Shown here: positions 10,728 through 22,850 of the stretch, piece after piece
How the letters are laid out: every line of letters starts with the position of its first letter
Numbering within the stretch: position 1 is the stretch's first letter
Assembly: GCF_030247185.1 (NCBI RefSeq)
Contig: NC_080572.1
Span: forward strand, 159,427,580 to 159,491,579
Length of the DNA stretch: 64,000 nt
Reading direction: 5' to 3'
DNA from: Malaya genurostris
Lineage: Eukaryota > Arthropoda > Insecta > Diptera > Culicidae
Program-made: the position numbers and the translations under genes
The notes under the pieces: model-generated
Told to the model about the DNA's origin: nothing
What the model saw: only the letters and a program-made list of their open reading frames with translations
Database searches by the model: none

Positions 10728-12049
10728 AAAATGCAGAGATCATTCTTTGTAATCGCATCACGTAAGAATGGATGGACGGATTGAGATGCTTTTTTTTTGT
10801 TTGATCAGTTTTTACCCCCACCGGGTTCGTACATCAAAAAAATTAGGAAAACTTACCGGAAAAGTGGGAAAAACCAATAAAGTTATTTTGTATGGACAAT
10901 GGAATTTTCCACTGAAAAAGTCGCCAATGATTGCTAGATCTACAATTGATGTTTGGCGCGCAAGGAGATGCTCAGTATTTCGCCGTTGAAGAAAAGAATA
11001 CTAGATCTTTGGAAAATCGTTTGGCGCGCAACGAGTAGATTTACAGTATTTTTACATGCATGATTGATTCGTCATTTGGAAACACGTGCTTAATAGGGTA
11101 TCAAAATCATTACTTGCCAAATGACTGTTTTAGCTATACCGTAAACAGAAATGTCATTTACCAGTAGATGTAGTTAGATGAATTATGTTGGCCATCGTGG
11201 GCGTGAGTTGAACAAATCAAATTATGTAACGATTTTTTACGTATCACTGTTAGGATTCTGCTGTTGAAATAATGAGTTCAGATGAAAATATTTTTCTGGC
11301 ATTTAGCATGCTGAAGTTTGTTCAGCCGATTCGAGTGAGTTTTCAAGAGTGGTTTACTTCAGAACGGTTTGCTTAGGATGCTATTCATGACATTTGTAAG
11401 CTGCTTAAGCCAAATCATTTCATTTTCCGAACTTTGGATTACTTGACGAATTACCATATGCGAATCGTGAATATCATATCTGAAGGAGAAATCGTGGCAT
11501 GTAAGAACCATCAGTTGTGAGATCTGCTGTTTTATACATTGGCTTTAACGATAAGAAGAATACTGGTATAATCACTCCTCATGTTCACTCCGCTAAAACA
11601 GAATATTGATTCTCAGGACTGAATACTAAGCAAAGCGATGTGGTGGCTCGACGAATGAGAGGCCTTTTGATACAATTCTTGAACGAATATAGCGTTCATG
11701 TCAAAGCTAATGGACACAATATTTAATAAAAGGGTAATTTGAACTTTCGAATGTCCAAGTATTTTTCATTTTATCGCTAATTCGTTAATCGAAAATTGAT
11801 CCTGTCATTATCCTGCTACGAACATTCATCAAACACGACTAAGTAATATCACTAGCGGTGAAGTAGGTTATGGACAACCGTTCAAAATTAGTTTATTACT
11901 TTCGATAATCCCTAAGGATTTGCTATTAAATTTCAAACGTCTTCAGTACAAATAAGTCTTAATATTCAATGATAAACAACAATCCCCAAGAACTGCTTTT
12001 GGAAATTTGTGGGGTCAATTTAAAGTATTTATCTTGGTCATCTCTTTTT

Positions 12050-13390
12050 CATTCATCTGTTAATTTATTTATTTGTTTATTTAGGAGCAAGGGAAAAGCC
12101 TGCTGGAGCTGAGATTTTGGTTCTCCTTCTCCAGCAGGCATAAAACCTTCTCATCTTTTGTATCAACAAATAACATTTGACCAAATGATACATAACGAAA
12201 TCTTAAATTACCCTTATTTAAACTACAAAGCTAACTAACAACTATTCATATGGACTAATTATCCTAATAAAACTAGCGGGAAAATATTTGGAGAAAACGG
12301 GTTTTAATGACGTTACGAGATAAATTGAAATTAAATCCATCAGAGCAAGTATTGAATACGCGACATATACTCGAAAACGGTTCAATGAAACCATAGTTAG
12401 TTCTAGCACGAGGAATTCTGAGAAAGGGATTAAACCGCAAATTACGCCGAAGAATGTCAAAACTTAGCTGTTGTAGGAGATCTGCACTATCAATTCGACA
12501 TTGGACCGCGACGAAAACAGCTTTTTGTGTATCACGGCGGACAGATAGCAAAACGAAGTGTATGAGCCTACAACGATTTTCGTAGCTTGGAAGATTAAAT
12601 GGATCTCTCCAGGGCAGGCGACGCAAAGCAAAACGAATGAACTTGCGCTGAACAATTTCAATGCGCAGCTTATCAGTTTGGTAATATGGTGCCCAAACAA
12701 CAACAGCATACTCCAGTGCAGAAGGAACTAGAGCGCAATATAACGATTTCAGGCAGTATATGTTATTGAAATTTTTTGAGATGCGAAAGATGAATCCTAG
12801 CATCTTTAATGCTTTAGAGAGGGTATATTCTATGTGATCTTTGAAACTAAGTTTTGAATCCAATAACACTCCAAGATCCTTAATTGATGTCTCCCGTTTT
12901 AGTACAGCTTGCGAAATAGTGTAATCATACATGATCGTGGTTCGTTTACGAGAGAAGGAGATAACGAAGCATTTGAAGGCGTTGATAACCATTCTGTTGA
13001 CGTTGCACCAGTTAGAAAATACATCCAACTGTGACTGCAAGAAGTTTGAGTCTTTCAGATATTTGATGAGATGAAACAGTTTGAAATCGTCGGCGAATGA
13101 TAGCTTCATGCATTGCAATGCGAAATTCAGATCATTTAGATATAGCAGAAATATGAATGGTCCTAGATGGCTTCCCTGAGGAACACCAGAGTTCACGATG
13201 AATGATGGAGTAACGCAGTCGCCAATTCTCACGGTCATACTACGACCAGTCAGATATGATTCAATCCAATCTATCATCCCACATGTCAAATCTTTAGTTT
13301 GAGAGACGAAGTTATTGTGTTGGATATGAATTTGTCGTAATTCGTTTATTGTAAGCCAAGTAATCAGTAAAATAATGGAAAGAAACATTA
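12050..13390 (-). mobile_element. CR1-like non-LTR retrotransposon, 5'-truncated, inside the Helitron
   Basis: On the minus strand a reverse transcriptase C-terminal half is followed by a 3' UTR and an ending of TAAA-type repeats (plus strand TTTATTTATTTG near 12060). The 3' UTR shares the 'ggcaa/ctgg...ctccagcaggcataaaacc' block with the copy at 32190-33812, so both belong to one family. The 5' end is truncated within the RT domain near 13390. Confidence 0.85.
12273..13388 (-). pseudogene. CR1-like reverse transcriptase, C-terminal half
   Basis: The frame holds WIESYLTGR, GVPQGSHLGP and the catalytic box FADDFKLF, then the palm/thumb segment WCNVNRMVINAFKCFVISF and DLGVLLDSKLSF. After that comes the usual tail of jockey/CR1-group ORF2 (YCALVPSALEYAVVVWAPYY). 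The first residues after the ATG are probably not retrotransposon sequence. Endonuclease and fingers are absent. The frame is open for 371 codons, so the insertion is moderately young. No RNase H domain follows. Clade is inferred from motifs; Jockey superfamily is safe, CR1 is less so. Confidence 0.85.
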
Positions 13391-13469
13391 ACGTTTGGCA
13401 ACTCTGCTGTTCGAAAACACAAATTTGAAAAAATAATTTCAGGCGAGACGAAGTTCGACGGGTCAGCTA

Positions 13470-13895
<426 letters not shown>

Positions 13896-14309
13896 CGAAC
13901 AAGTGATGATCGCTTTGAGCATCCTTGGCTTCAGAAACATCGGTTCTGCGATAAACTGATTCTAGCTTACTGATCCGACGACACCATTAACTATTCCTTT
14001 TCGGGAGTCGGAAATGAGATTGACATCATAACCGAAACTTTGAAACCAATTCATTGCTTTTTCAGTGCATCAAATCTATCTGTGACATTTCGCATTGAGA
14101 TAACAACCTTCAGGGGTAGTTGCGTTTCAGATACAACAAGTTTTACCTTTTTCGAACTGTCTCCATTTAAGCCGGACTCCTGCTGATAGTTAGTGTATTA
14201 TTATTTTGTAACTGTGCCTGCATAATATAACAAATTTTCGTAAGTCAAATCGCTATCCTCCCTGTGGAGATAATATAGAATATAGTGAACATTTGTATCG
14301 TTTTGTCGT
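13896..14309. other. unassigned sequence between microsatellite and repeat R
   Basis: No open frame, RNA gene or terminal repeat is recognised. It may be decayed retrotransposon sequence. Confidence 0.4.
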
Positions 14310-15235
14310 GAATACGACTTACTTTACTATGGGGCGCCTTTTCAAAATTAGCCATATGGAAGAATGGGCAGAACTTAATCGTGAATATCTCGACTTGTAT
14401 TAATGGTAGCAACATAATTCTTTCACCATTTCATCAAAAATATGATCAGGAATTCAGGATAATATTTTGAACAGTGTGCGATAACCACAAACAACTCAAA
14501 AATTAAGTTTTCTTAAAATTTGAAAACAACGCGGAAAACTCTTTACTTTCGCTTGGGTTTTTCGCGCAAGGACGACGATTTGGAGGTAGTCAGGCACATA
14601 TCTTCAACTGAATGCGTATAAAAGGGGAACCGTGGTCGAAAATCGATCATTTCTTTTCGTGCGTTCGATGGAAGCAGACGTCGTGGGAGTGGAATCATCA
14701 AGCAGCAGCGACGGAGAATGCACCTTCTGCGTGGTTAAAACCTCAAACGCTCAGGTCGCATCTCTCATTCGCTTGCTGGCCATCGAGGCGAGAGGTCCTT
14801 AACCAGCAGCAGCAGCGGGAGTTATCCAGTAGCGACGGAGAATGCACCTTCTGCGTGGTTAAAACCTCAAACGCTCAGGTCACATCTCTCATTCGCTTGC
14901 TGGCCATCGAGGCGAGAGGACCTTAACCAGCAGCAGCAGCGGGAGTTAACCAGCAGCAGCAGCGGGAGTTAACCAGCAGCGACGGAGAATGCACCTTCTG
15001 CGTGGTTAAAACCTCAAACGCTCAGGTCGCATCTCTCATTCGCTTGCTGGCCATCAAGGCGAGAACCAGCAGCGACTGAAACTGGATTCTGAGTCTGTTA
15101 TTGGATCTAAATTTAGGTCTTGAACTCAGGGTCCAGTTCTCTATTCCAGACTTCTATTCGGTTCTTCTTAAAACCATAATAATACTCCTAAAGAATTATG
15201 CGGAATTTACTTTACTGTACCTCTATACAACCCAT
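14310..15235 (+). repeat. repeat R variant A, with TATA box and 124-bp tandem units
   Basis: It starts TGTCGTGAATACGACTTACT followed by ATGGGGCGCC, the same start as the neighbouring repeat at 15236, but the interior differs. A TATA box (GCGTATAAAAGGGG, about 14609-14622) is followed about 25 bp later by GATCATTTC. Then come three tandem units starting at 14708, 14832 and 14979, each beginning GCGACGGAGAATGCACC and carrying CAGCAGCAGCAGCGGGAGTT blocks. Unit spacing is 124 and 147 bp; the extra 23 bp is a second CAG block. It looks like a Pol II promoter with a repeated transcribed leader, but no product is evident. Confidence 0.65.
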
Positions 15236-16717
15236 TTTTGTCGTGAATATGACTTACTTTACTATGGGGTGCCTTTTCAAAATTTACCCTCTGAGAGAGT
15301 GATAAGTTTTTGATCGTGAATATCTATTGTATCTAATGAATCAACATAATTCTTGCGACATGCCGACATGGAAATATGATCATAATTTTATGATAAAATT
15401 TTCAGTTTTGTGACATAGTCTCAAATAATTCAAAATTAAACTTTTCTGAAATGTTTGGTATAAACGAGTATCAAAGAGGATAATTCATAAGGCGCGTTTG
15501 CCTTTCTCGTATTTTTAAAGCTCATAGCTCAGTGATCTGTGAAAGGATTTATATAATCTAACTACCAATAGAATCGAAATTTTTCAATTTAAACGTGTAT
15601 AGCAAAAGCATTGAAGTATTTCAATAGTACACTATCGAAAAACCTGTCTCATTTGCTCCATGTCAACACCAGCCAATCAGAACGCGTTCTAAGGAAGAGA
15701 ACAAAATATCTGCTGCTGTACAACAAATCGTCCGGGAAAAATGTTCCGAAAAGTGGTGAATATCGCAGTGAGTTCCTCAATTTGGTCCTTGTGAATGCTA
15801 GAAATGAATCCCTACAGCATATTGATAGTTTCTTTCAATAAATTATGCAAATCCGAAATGAAATAATCGACAATAAAATTCTAAATTCTCTAAAAGTTTT
15901 CTAAAGAACTATTAGGATTTGTTGTTCGCAAATCGTAGGGAAATATCCTCAGTTTACGGCAAATCAAGAACAGTTTGCTTAGATTTGTGCACTTTTCGCT
16001 GTGTGAAATTCACAGTAATCGAGATCAAGTGAAGCCTTTTTTTGCAAAAAATGTTTTAGAGTTTAATGTCGTAGAGAATTACGCAATTTGACTCTTCTGA
16101 ATGCTGGAAACGAATCCCCACAGCATATTGATAGTTTCTTTCAATAAAATATGCAAATCCGAAATTAAATAATCGACATTAAAATTCTGTATGCGGCTAT
16201 TTTTATAGCCATTAGGACCGCCCATTAGTGAAAAAGCTACAAACGAAATCAGGTAGAAACAAGCCTCTCAACAAAACTTGAATCAGTTTGGATTGTATCG
16301 CCACTGCGAGCAGATGTGTTTTGTGTCGTCTGCACACTTTCGACAAGAGCGATTACGTCACAGCTGCCAGTCATTAGCATTGGAAAAAAAACAACGGTGG
16401 AGAGCATTGCACAAGATCAGCCGTTCTAATGGCTCTAAAAGTTTTCTAAAGAACTATTAGGATTTGTTGTTTGCAAATCGTAGGGAAATATAGTTTAATG
16501 TCGTAGAGAATTACGCAATTTGACTCTTCTGAATGCTAGAAACGAGTCCCTTCAGCATATTGATAGTTTCTTTCAATAAATTATGCAAATCCGAAATGAA
16601 ATAATCAACATTAAAATTCTGAATGCGGCTATTTTTATAGCCGTTAGGACCGCCCATTAGTGAAAAAGCTAAAAACGAAATCACATAAAAGGAAATCTCT
16701 TAACAAAAATTGAATCA
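15236..16717 (+). repeat. repeat R, main block, left of the Jockey insertion
   Basis: It begins TGTCGTGAATATGACTTAC and is made of partial tandem copies of a module of about 0.57 kb. Each module carries an ATGCAAAT octamer (15845, 16151, 16583), some a TTACGTCA CRE-like site (16353-16360), a GGCTATTTTTATAGCC hairpin (16195-16210) and CCGCCCATTAG. A CCAAT box lies at 15673. The module starts TTTAATGTCGTAGAGAATTA at 16062 and 16494; the first is 432 bp because 135 bp are missing. The short open frames here (for example 15611-15841, 16278-16460) are not convincing proteins. Confidence 0.75.
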
Positions 16718-16816
16718 TTCGTCATCTAACACTCGATGTGGATAGACGAATAACCTACTACGACTAATTTCGATTTTGTTTTATTTTTTATTCGCAGTTG
16801 TCTACCTACCCAAGCT

Positions 16817-17974
16817 ATGGGTAAAAACCACCATAGATCCGAGAAGGATCCAAAGGATGCTAAGCGCCTGAAGCCAAGTGATGTACAGGTAAACGACCGT
16901 TTGCTGAGTAAAATCCAATATGCTGATCTGCCAGTAGATGTCGAAGAGGAACTGCAGAAGAAGGAAAAAATGCCGCCGTTCTACCTGAAGGGCTTCCCAC
17001 CAACTCTACGCTTGGATTTCAACACACTGATCAGCAAAGGACTACAGGCAACAATCCGTTTATGTACTGAAGGCTACAAAATAACTGTTCCGGCTTTGAA
17101 CCACTACAAAGGAGTGGAATGCTATCTGAAGCAGACAAAAGCGGAATACTTCACACACGATATTGCCGCCAACAAACCTATGAAGGTTGTACTTCGAGGA
17201 CTACCCGACATGATGGAAGCCGAACTAAAGCAGGCACTGTCGGAGGCTGGACTAAAGCCTTTGATGGTGTTTAAAATGAAGCGACATAATACGCACAAAA
17301 AGTTTAGAGATCAACTGTACCTGATTCATCTGGAGAAGGGCTCCATCACTATGAGTCAACTGAAAACGATTAAATCGTTATTTCACATAATCATTGAATG
17401 GCAAAAGTATAAACCGGTACATCGGGATGTCACACAGTGCACGAACTGTTTGAACTATGGCCATGGAGCGAGGAATTGCCACATGAAAAGTCGGTGCGGG
17501 AAATGTGCCGAACCACACAATACCAACGATTGCCTACTAGATGACATCGCTGTAAAATGTGTGAACTGTGATGGCGACCATCCATCTACTAGCAAATCGT
17601 GTCCCAAACGTGCTGAGTTCACAAAAATTCGACAACAGGCGTTCCGCAAACAATCAACGCGCAGGAATGTTCCACAGAAGGATGAAGTTAATTTCCCACG
17701 GCTCCCACCGAAGAGGGATATTCCGAATTTGCCGCCACTTCCTCGCAGCAATCCAAAAGATTCAGCCGCTGGATCACAAAAAGAATCTTCCTCAAAAATC
17801 CCTCCTGGATGGGGCAATAATCAACCACAAGCAAAGGATGACTCTGGTGATTTATTTTCTGCTGAACAACTGATCGTCATTTTTGAAACAATGACAACAA
17901 AACTACGAAACTGCAGAACGCGGTTAGATCAAATCAACGCCTTAGGCAAATTCATCATCGAATATGCAATATAA
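16817..17974 (+). CDS. Jockey-like ORF1, Gag-like zinc-knuckle protein
   Basis: 385 codons, start at ATGGGTAAAAACCACCAT. The N-terminus is basic, followed by a conserved domain (residues about 50-200: PPFYLKGFPPTLR, YFTHDIAANKPMKVVLRGLP) that is probably an RNA-recognition fold. Three CCHC-type knuckles follow at about residues 210-275: CTNCLNYGHGARNC, CGKCAEPHNTNDC and CVNCDGDHPSTSKSC. A proline-rich stretch and a hydrophobic C-terminus end it. It binds element RNA in the retrotransposition particle (family knowledge). The stop overlaps the ORF2 start by 11 bp. No internal stop is seen, so the product could be made. Confidence 0.9.
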   Translation: MGKNHHRSEKDPKDAKRLKPSDVQVNDRLLSKIQYADLPVDVEEELQKKEKMPPFYLKGFPPTLRLDFNTLISKGLQATIRLCTEGYKITVPALNHYKGVECYLKQTKAEYFTHDIAANKPMKVVLRGLPDMMEAELKQALSEAGLKPLMVFKMKRHNTHKKFRDQLYLIHLEKGSITMSQLKTIKSLFHIIIEWQKYKPVHRDVTQCTNCLNYGHGARNCHMKSRCGKCAEPHNTNDCLLDDIAVKCVNCDGDHPSTSKSCPKRAEFTKIRQQAFRKQSTRRNVPQKDEVNFPRLPPKRDIPNLPPLPRSNPKDSAAGSQKESSSKIPPGWGNNQPQAKDDSGDLFSAEQLIVIFETMTTKLRNCRTRLDQINALGKFIIEYAI

Positions 17975-19343
17975 TGAGTTGGTTATAGTAAATTGGAATG
18001 CTTGCTCATTCAGGAGCAAAACTGCTGAATTGTCCGACTTTCTTCAAGAGAAGAATGCCGATATTGCTATTTTAACTGAAACTCATCTTAAACCTGAAAT
18101 TTCTATTTTTATTTCCAATTACAGGATTCACAGGCTCGATAGGGCAACTACCAGAGGAGGGGGAGTTGCCATTGTCATTAAACGATCCATTCAGCACAGG
18201 CTTCTGTCAGCCTTTAAATTGCAACTCATAGAAGCCATAGGAATTGAGATTACAACGACGATGGGACCCATCATCATCATTGCAGCGTACTGCCCCAAAC
18301 AAACCAATCTTCGAGATGGTACGTGTGCATCATTGAAGCGAGATCTGGCTTTGCTCACTCGACGACAGAACAAATTCATCATTGCTGGGGACCTGAACGC
18401 ACGGCATGAGCTGTGGGGAAACAGAAGACAGAATCGAAACGGATTCGTACTTGCCGAAGATTACGAAGCTGGACAATACAACATCTTCGCTCCGGATCAA
18501 CCAACGCGACTTTCCAGATCGGGAGTTCATTCCATTTTGGATATATTCATCAGCAACATCGCCATAGACAGCTCTCCGGTTGTCTTCTACGAGCTCTCTT
18601 CTGACCACTTTCCAGTAATATTGACGTTGGGATCTTCACCAGAAACAGTGCCTATTCAACCTCGGAGGAACTATTATCGCACCGATTGGGTCCAATTTCA
18701 ACATATCGCCGACCAACTTATTATTATCGATTTGCCACTTGATTCCCCGATGGAAATCGATGCAGCCCTATCTTCCTTCCAGCATTCAATCACAGTCGCT
18801 CGTGATAGGACGGTTCCAGTACAACATATGCCGAGTTCCTCTCTTCAAATCGACAGTGTCACCAAGAAACTCATCCGACTTCGGAATATCTACCGGAGGC
18901 AGTATCAACGAACTGGCATCCTAGATAGGAAGACTACTTATAACAACTTAACTAGGATAATCCAGGAAAGGATATCTGAGCTTCGCAACAGGAACTTCCA
19001 GCAAAAGCTTCGAGAAATTCTCCCACATTCAAAGCCCTTCTGGTCCTTAACGAAGGTGCTTAAGAAAAAACCGAAGTCTATTCCTCCTCTGATGTCACCC
19101 CAGGACGCAGCTGAAGGAATACCTTTAATCACACCAGTAGAGAAGGCAAATGCGCTAGGCCAGCAGTTTGTGTGTTCTCACAATTTAGGACTTAACATTG
19201 TTAGTCCATATGAAAGAGCCGTTGCTGATAGCGTAGCTGAGGTTGACCAATCAGACAGCTTGGTTCCTGAGGAAAGTAGAGTCACTGCGAATGAGCTGAT
19301 GGCTTTTGTGAAAAATGTTACTAATTTATTTTCTCGCCCTTGA
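17964..19343 (+). pseudogene. Jockey-like ORF2, 5' part: AP endonuclease and linker
   Basis: Starts MQYNELVIVNWNACS. The apurinic endonuclease that nicks target DNA spans roughly residues 1-225: NADIAILTETHL, IIAGDLNARHELWG, and SDHFPVILTL hold the metal-binding and catalytic residues. A linker of about 200 residues follows, running toward the RT with NELMAFVKNV, where the solo LTR interrupts the frame; the residues NLFSRP at the end are LTR sequence. The real ORF2 continues at 20291. The overlap of its start with the ORF1 end suggests coupled translation. Confidence 0.9.
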
Positions 19344-20290
19344 TGTGCGAGAATGTACCCAGCGAAATGATGTGCATGCGATAGATAAAGAATGCAGACT
19401 CACTCTTTCGGTCATCTTCGTATGGCGATCCTGGACTCCTTTCCTGGGGCGCGCCGTCCGTTACGCTTAGCTCGCACGATCTCGCCTTCCCGACGTCACT
19501 GGTTCAGATCAATAAGAATAAAGCGATCCCAGCTCGCTGTGAAGTGGCTCGATGATGTCGATTGCCTGTCCCCAAACACTGGATCATCAAACCAGCTCGA
19601 CGATGACCTTCCTCCTGGAGCAGTGCCGTTCTCGTCGAATTGCACTCAGCTGTCTAGCCGCTGCCCTTCATACACTGTGCGAAGATGGGCCGGTTGACGC
19701 CCACGTGGGTGATGATGTTGATGCCTGTGCTCCCACCGGTCTAGCGTTGGATGCCGGTGAGTCTCCGGACCGTCGATCGCTACTTTGTGTGTCTTCCTTC
19801 GACGATGACTTTTCCCTTTTCCTTTTCTTTATGCTCGAATTGTTTGCCTCGCGAGTGGAGACTTCGGATCCGAGTCTGCTGCTATCCTCCGGTGCGCCAC
19901 GTGGTCAAAGAACACGGCACCGACCAATCCGGACTGTTCACACGACACTCGATCAGGGCTTTCAACCCGAGGAGATTGCTTCTGCTCGATCTCGCTGGTA
20001 AACGGGACTTTTTTCACTTATCTCTGATGACTCAAAAACCGCTGTCCCGCGGCTCGACGACCGCAACTTTCGAGGAAACTCCACTTCTATCCTCGTTCTG
20101 GCGGAAACTGCATACTGACTAGCCTCTCTCACTCTGACTGTCAAGTTAGCCTCGTGTCAGAGTGAACCAGTGCGCCCAATTTTTCAGATTTACAGTTTTG
20201 TTTGCACTCTTAATTAAATCTACCAACATGCACGTAATATTTAAATTTACTGATTGTTTATGATTCAGTTTTCATAAACCAAACGTTACA
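19316..20290. mobile_element. solo LTR (about 975 bp) inserted in Jockey ORF2
   Basis: It begins TGTTAC and ends GTTACA, with AAAAA directly on both sides (19311-19315 and 20291-20295), a 5-bp target duplication usual for LTR elements. It is more GC-rich than its surroundings and has no coding pattern. Homopolymer A makes the borders uncertain by a base: simple excision leaves ORF2 one base out of frame, so either the border or a single base differs. No internal retroelement sequence is present, so it is a recombination-derived solo LTR. The parent family is not in the window, and the strand cannot be fixed. Confidence 0.75.
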
Positions 20291-20304
20291 AAAAATCCAA
20301 AAAT

Positions 20305-21615
20305 ATGAAGGCCCCCGGTTTCGACAACACATTCAACATTGAGCTGAAACATTTGAGTATTCGCTCATTTGTCTTCTTAGCTAAACTTTTTAACAGGTGC
20401 TGGGAGCTTGGTTACTTCCCTTCAATGTGGAAGTTAGCTAAAGTTATCCCAGTTTTGAAACCGGGGAAAGATCCTTCCTTTTCCAAGAGCTATCGGCCCA
20501 TCAGCTTACTCTCTGCCCTATCCAAGCTGTTTGAAAAGTCAATACAAAGGCGAATTCTTGCTTTTGCAGATGAACAGGATATATTTCTGGAAGAACAGTT
20601 TGGGTTCCGGAAAGGAAGATCCACCATCCACCAGCTCACAAGGGTTAACAACGTCATCCAGCAAAACAAATCAGTGTCCAAAACGACTGCCATGGCAATA
20701 TTGGATATTGAAAAGGCATTCGATAATGTGTGGCACGATGGACTGGTGTTCAAACTGCATCGGTATAATTTTCCCATGTATCTTATTAAAATTATCAAAA
20801 ATTATCTTGCAGATAGAGCATTCCAGGTTTCTCTGAATAATGCACTTTCAGAAAGATTTACTATTCCTGCTGGTGTACCCCAGGGAAGTATCCTAGGTCC
20901 CATTCTATACAACATTTTCACATCAGACATCCCACTTCTTCCAGGTGGTGGTGTTCTGTCACAATTTGCTGATGATACTGCCATTCTTTACAAAGGTCGT
21001 GTCATTAATGCTCTGAAGAATAAACTACAGACAGGTCTGGACGCTTTAACGGAATATTTTACAAGCTGGAAAATTGTGATCAATGCAGCAAAAACTCAGG
21101 TCATCTTGTTTCCACATTCAAGATCTCCAAAACTTGTTCCATCAGACGAAGGCAGAATACGATTCGGTGATGAGGTCATTCAATGGTCCGATGAAGTTAT
21201 CTATCTAGGACTCACCTTTGACAGACATCTGATATTCAGGTCACATGTTGACAAAATCGTTCAAAAATGCAGCATACTCATTAGGTCTCTGTATCCGCTG
21301 ATTTGTAGAACATCTAAACTATGCCTGAAGAATCAGATGGCTGTCTATAAACAAATCATCTACCCCGCAATTGAATACGCAGTCCCTGTTTGGCGGGGTT
21401 GTGCACGAACACACAAACTTAGGCTTCAACGCATTCAAAGTAAGATCTTAAAGATGATTCTAAATCTACCCCCTTGGACAAGGACTAGTGAAGTACATGA
21501 GATTGCCTCACTGGATATACTAGAACAAAAATTCGAACAATACTGCACGAAATTTGAAGAGAGGTGCTCAATCTCTGAAATACAAATAATTCAAAATTTG
21601 TACGTATTAGGTTAG
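20305..21615 (+). pseudogene. Jockey-like ORF2, 3' part: reverse transcriptase
   Basis: Opens with KAPGFDNTFN and holds the RT blocks in order: WKLAKVIPVLKPGKDPSF, YRPISLLSALSKLFEK, EEQFGFRKGRST, AILDIEKAFDNVWHDGL, GVPQGSILGPILYN and the catalytic FADDTAIL. It ends with the Jockey C-terminal region (AIEYAVPVWRGCARTH ... IIQNLYVLG). All catalytic aspartates are present and no stop occurs in 436 codons. The ATG is only the first after the solo LTR; the coding sequence belongs to the ORF2 that starts at 17964. The RT uses the nicked target to copy element RNA (family knowledge). Confidence 0.93.
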
Positions 21616-21835
21616 GGATAGTTATAAGTAGGTAGACATTTTATTTATAATTAAAATAAATATTATGATTAAACATTAGTATGTAAAACAAGAGTAACTA
21701 AAACACCTAATATTAATAACGAATCGTATGAACAACAAAGATGAAAGGCCAAAGGGTCAAAACACTTGTACTGTAAAATGTTGATGTAATACACAAAAAT
21801 AAGATTAATAAACAGATATTTATACCCAAAAAACG

Positions 21836-22850
21836 CAAAAATTGAATTAGTTTGGATTCTATCGCCACTGCGAGCAGATGTGTTTTGTGTCGTCTGCACA
21901 GCTAGTTTCGCTTTCGACAAGAGCGATTACGTCACAGCTGTCAGTCATTAGCATTGAGAAAAATACAACGGTGGAGAGCATTGCACAAGATCAGCCGTTC
22001 TAATGGCTCTAAAAGTTTTCTAAAGAACTATTAGGATTTGTTGTTCGCAAATCGTAGGGAAATATCCTCAGTTTACGGCAAATCAAGAACAGTTTGCTTA
22101 GATTTGTGCACTTTTCGCTGTGTGAAATTCACAGTAATCGAGATCAAGTGAAGCCTTTTTTTGCAAAAAATGTTTTAGAGTTTAATGTCGTAGAGAATTA
22201 CGCAATTTGACTCTTCTGAATGCTGGAAACGAATCCCTACAGCATATTGATAGTTTCTTTCAATAAAATATGCAAATCCGAAATGAAATAATCGACATTA
22301 AAATTCTGTATGCGGCTATTTTTATAGCCATTAGGACCGCCCATTAGTGAAAAAGCTACAAACGAAATCAGGTAGAAACAAGCCTCTCAACAAAACTTGA
22401 ATCAGTTTGGATTGTATCGCCACTGCGAGCAGATGTGTTTTGTGTCGTCTGCACACTTTCGACAAGAGCGATTACGTCACAGCTGCCAGTCATTAGCATT
22501 GGGAAAAAAACAACGGTGGAGAGCATTGCACAAGATCAACCGTTCTAATGGCTCTAAAAGTTTTCTAAAGAACTATTAGGATTTGTTGTTTGCAAATCGT
22601 AGGGAAATATCCTCAGTTTACTGCAAATCAAGAACAGTTTGCTTAGATTTGTGCACTTTTCGCTGTGTGAAATTCACAGTAATCGAGATCAAGTGAAGCT
22701 TTCTTTGTTTTTGCGAAAAATGTGAAAAAGGGGAATGCGTGCATAATTCATACAATTGATATTCGGAAGTGTTAAGGAACATGTCAGTTGTTTTCGTATT
22801 CACGACATCCAGTTATGTCTCTGACATTACCCACCCGCCTTTTTTTTTCA
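21836..22850 (+). repeat. repeat R, main block, right of the Jockey insertion
   Basis: Continues the interrupted module from the duplicated CAAAAATTGAAT. It contains another full module starting at 22181 with ATGCAAAT (22270-22277) and TTACGTCA (21927 and 22472), and ends with the terminal segment TTTTCGTATTCACGACATCC ... ACCCACCCGCC and a T-run. That terminal segment matches the end of the copy in the mariner (4719-4800, reversed). A SINE follows directly. Confidence 0.75.

Larger units (their letters stand above)
16718..21835 (+). mobile_element. Jockey-like non-LTR retrotransposon, near full length, interrupted by a solo LTR
   Basis: A 12-bp target duplication CAAAAATTGAAT flanks it (16704-16715 and 21836-21847), and the host repeat R continues on both sides. 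It has a 5' leader of about 100 bp, ORF1 (16817-17974), an overlapping ORF2 (from 17964) and a 3' UTR of about 220 bp ending in ATTTATACCCAAAAA. Without the 975-bp solo LTR at 19316-20290 it would be about 4.1 kb. ORF2 has endonuclease and reverse transcriptase but no RNase H, which fits the Jockey clade. Confidence 0.92.

Noticed and set aside
16300..16480. Possible histone H3 remnant in repeat R (SAVLMAL and later LCEIHSNR resemble H3 segments)
   Set aside because: The two pieces lie at the wrong distance from each other and stops lie between; the rest of H3 does not align, so chance is more likely.
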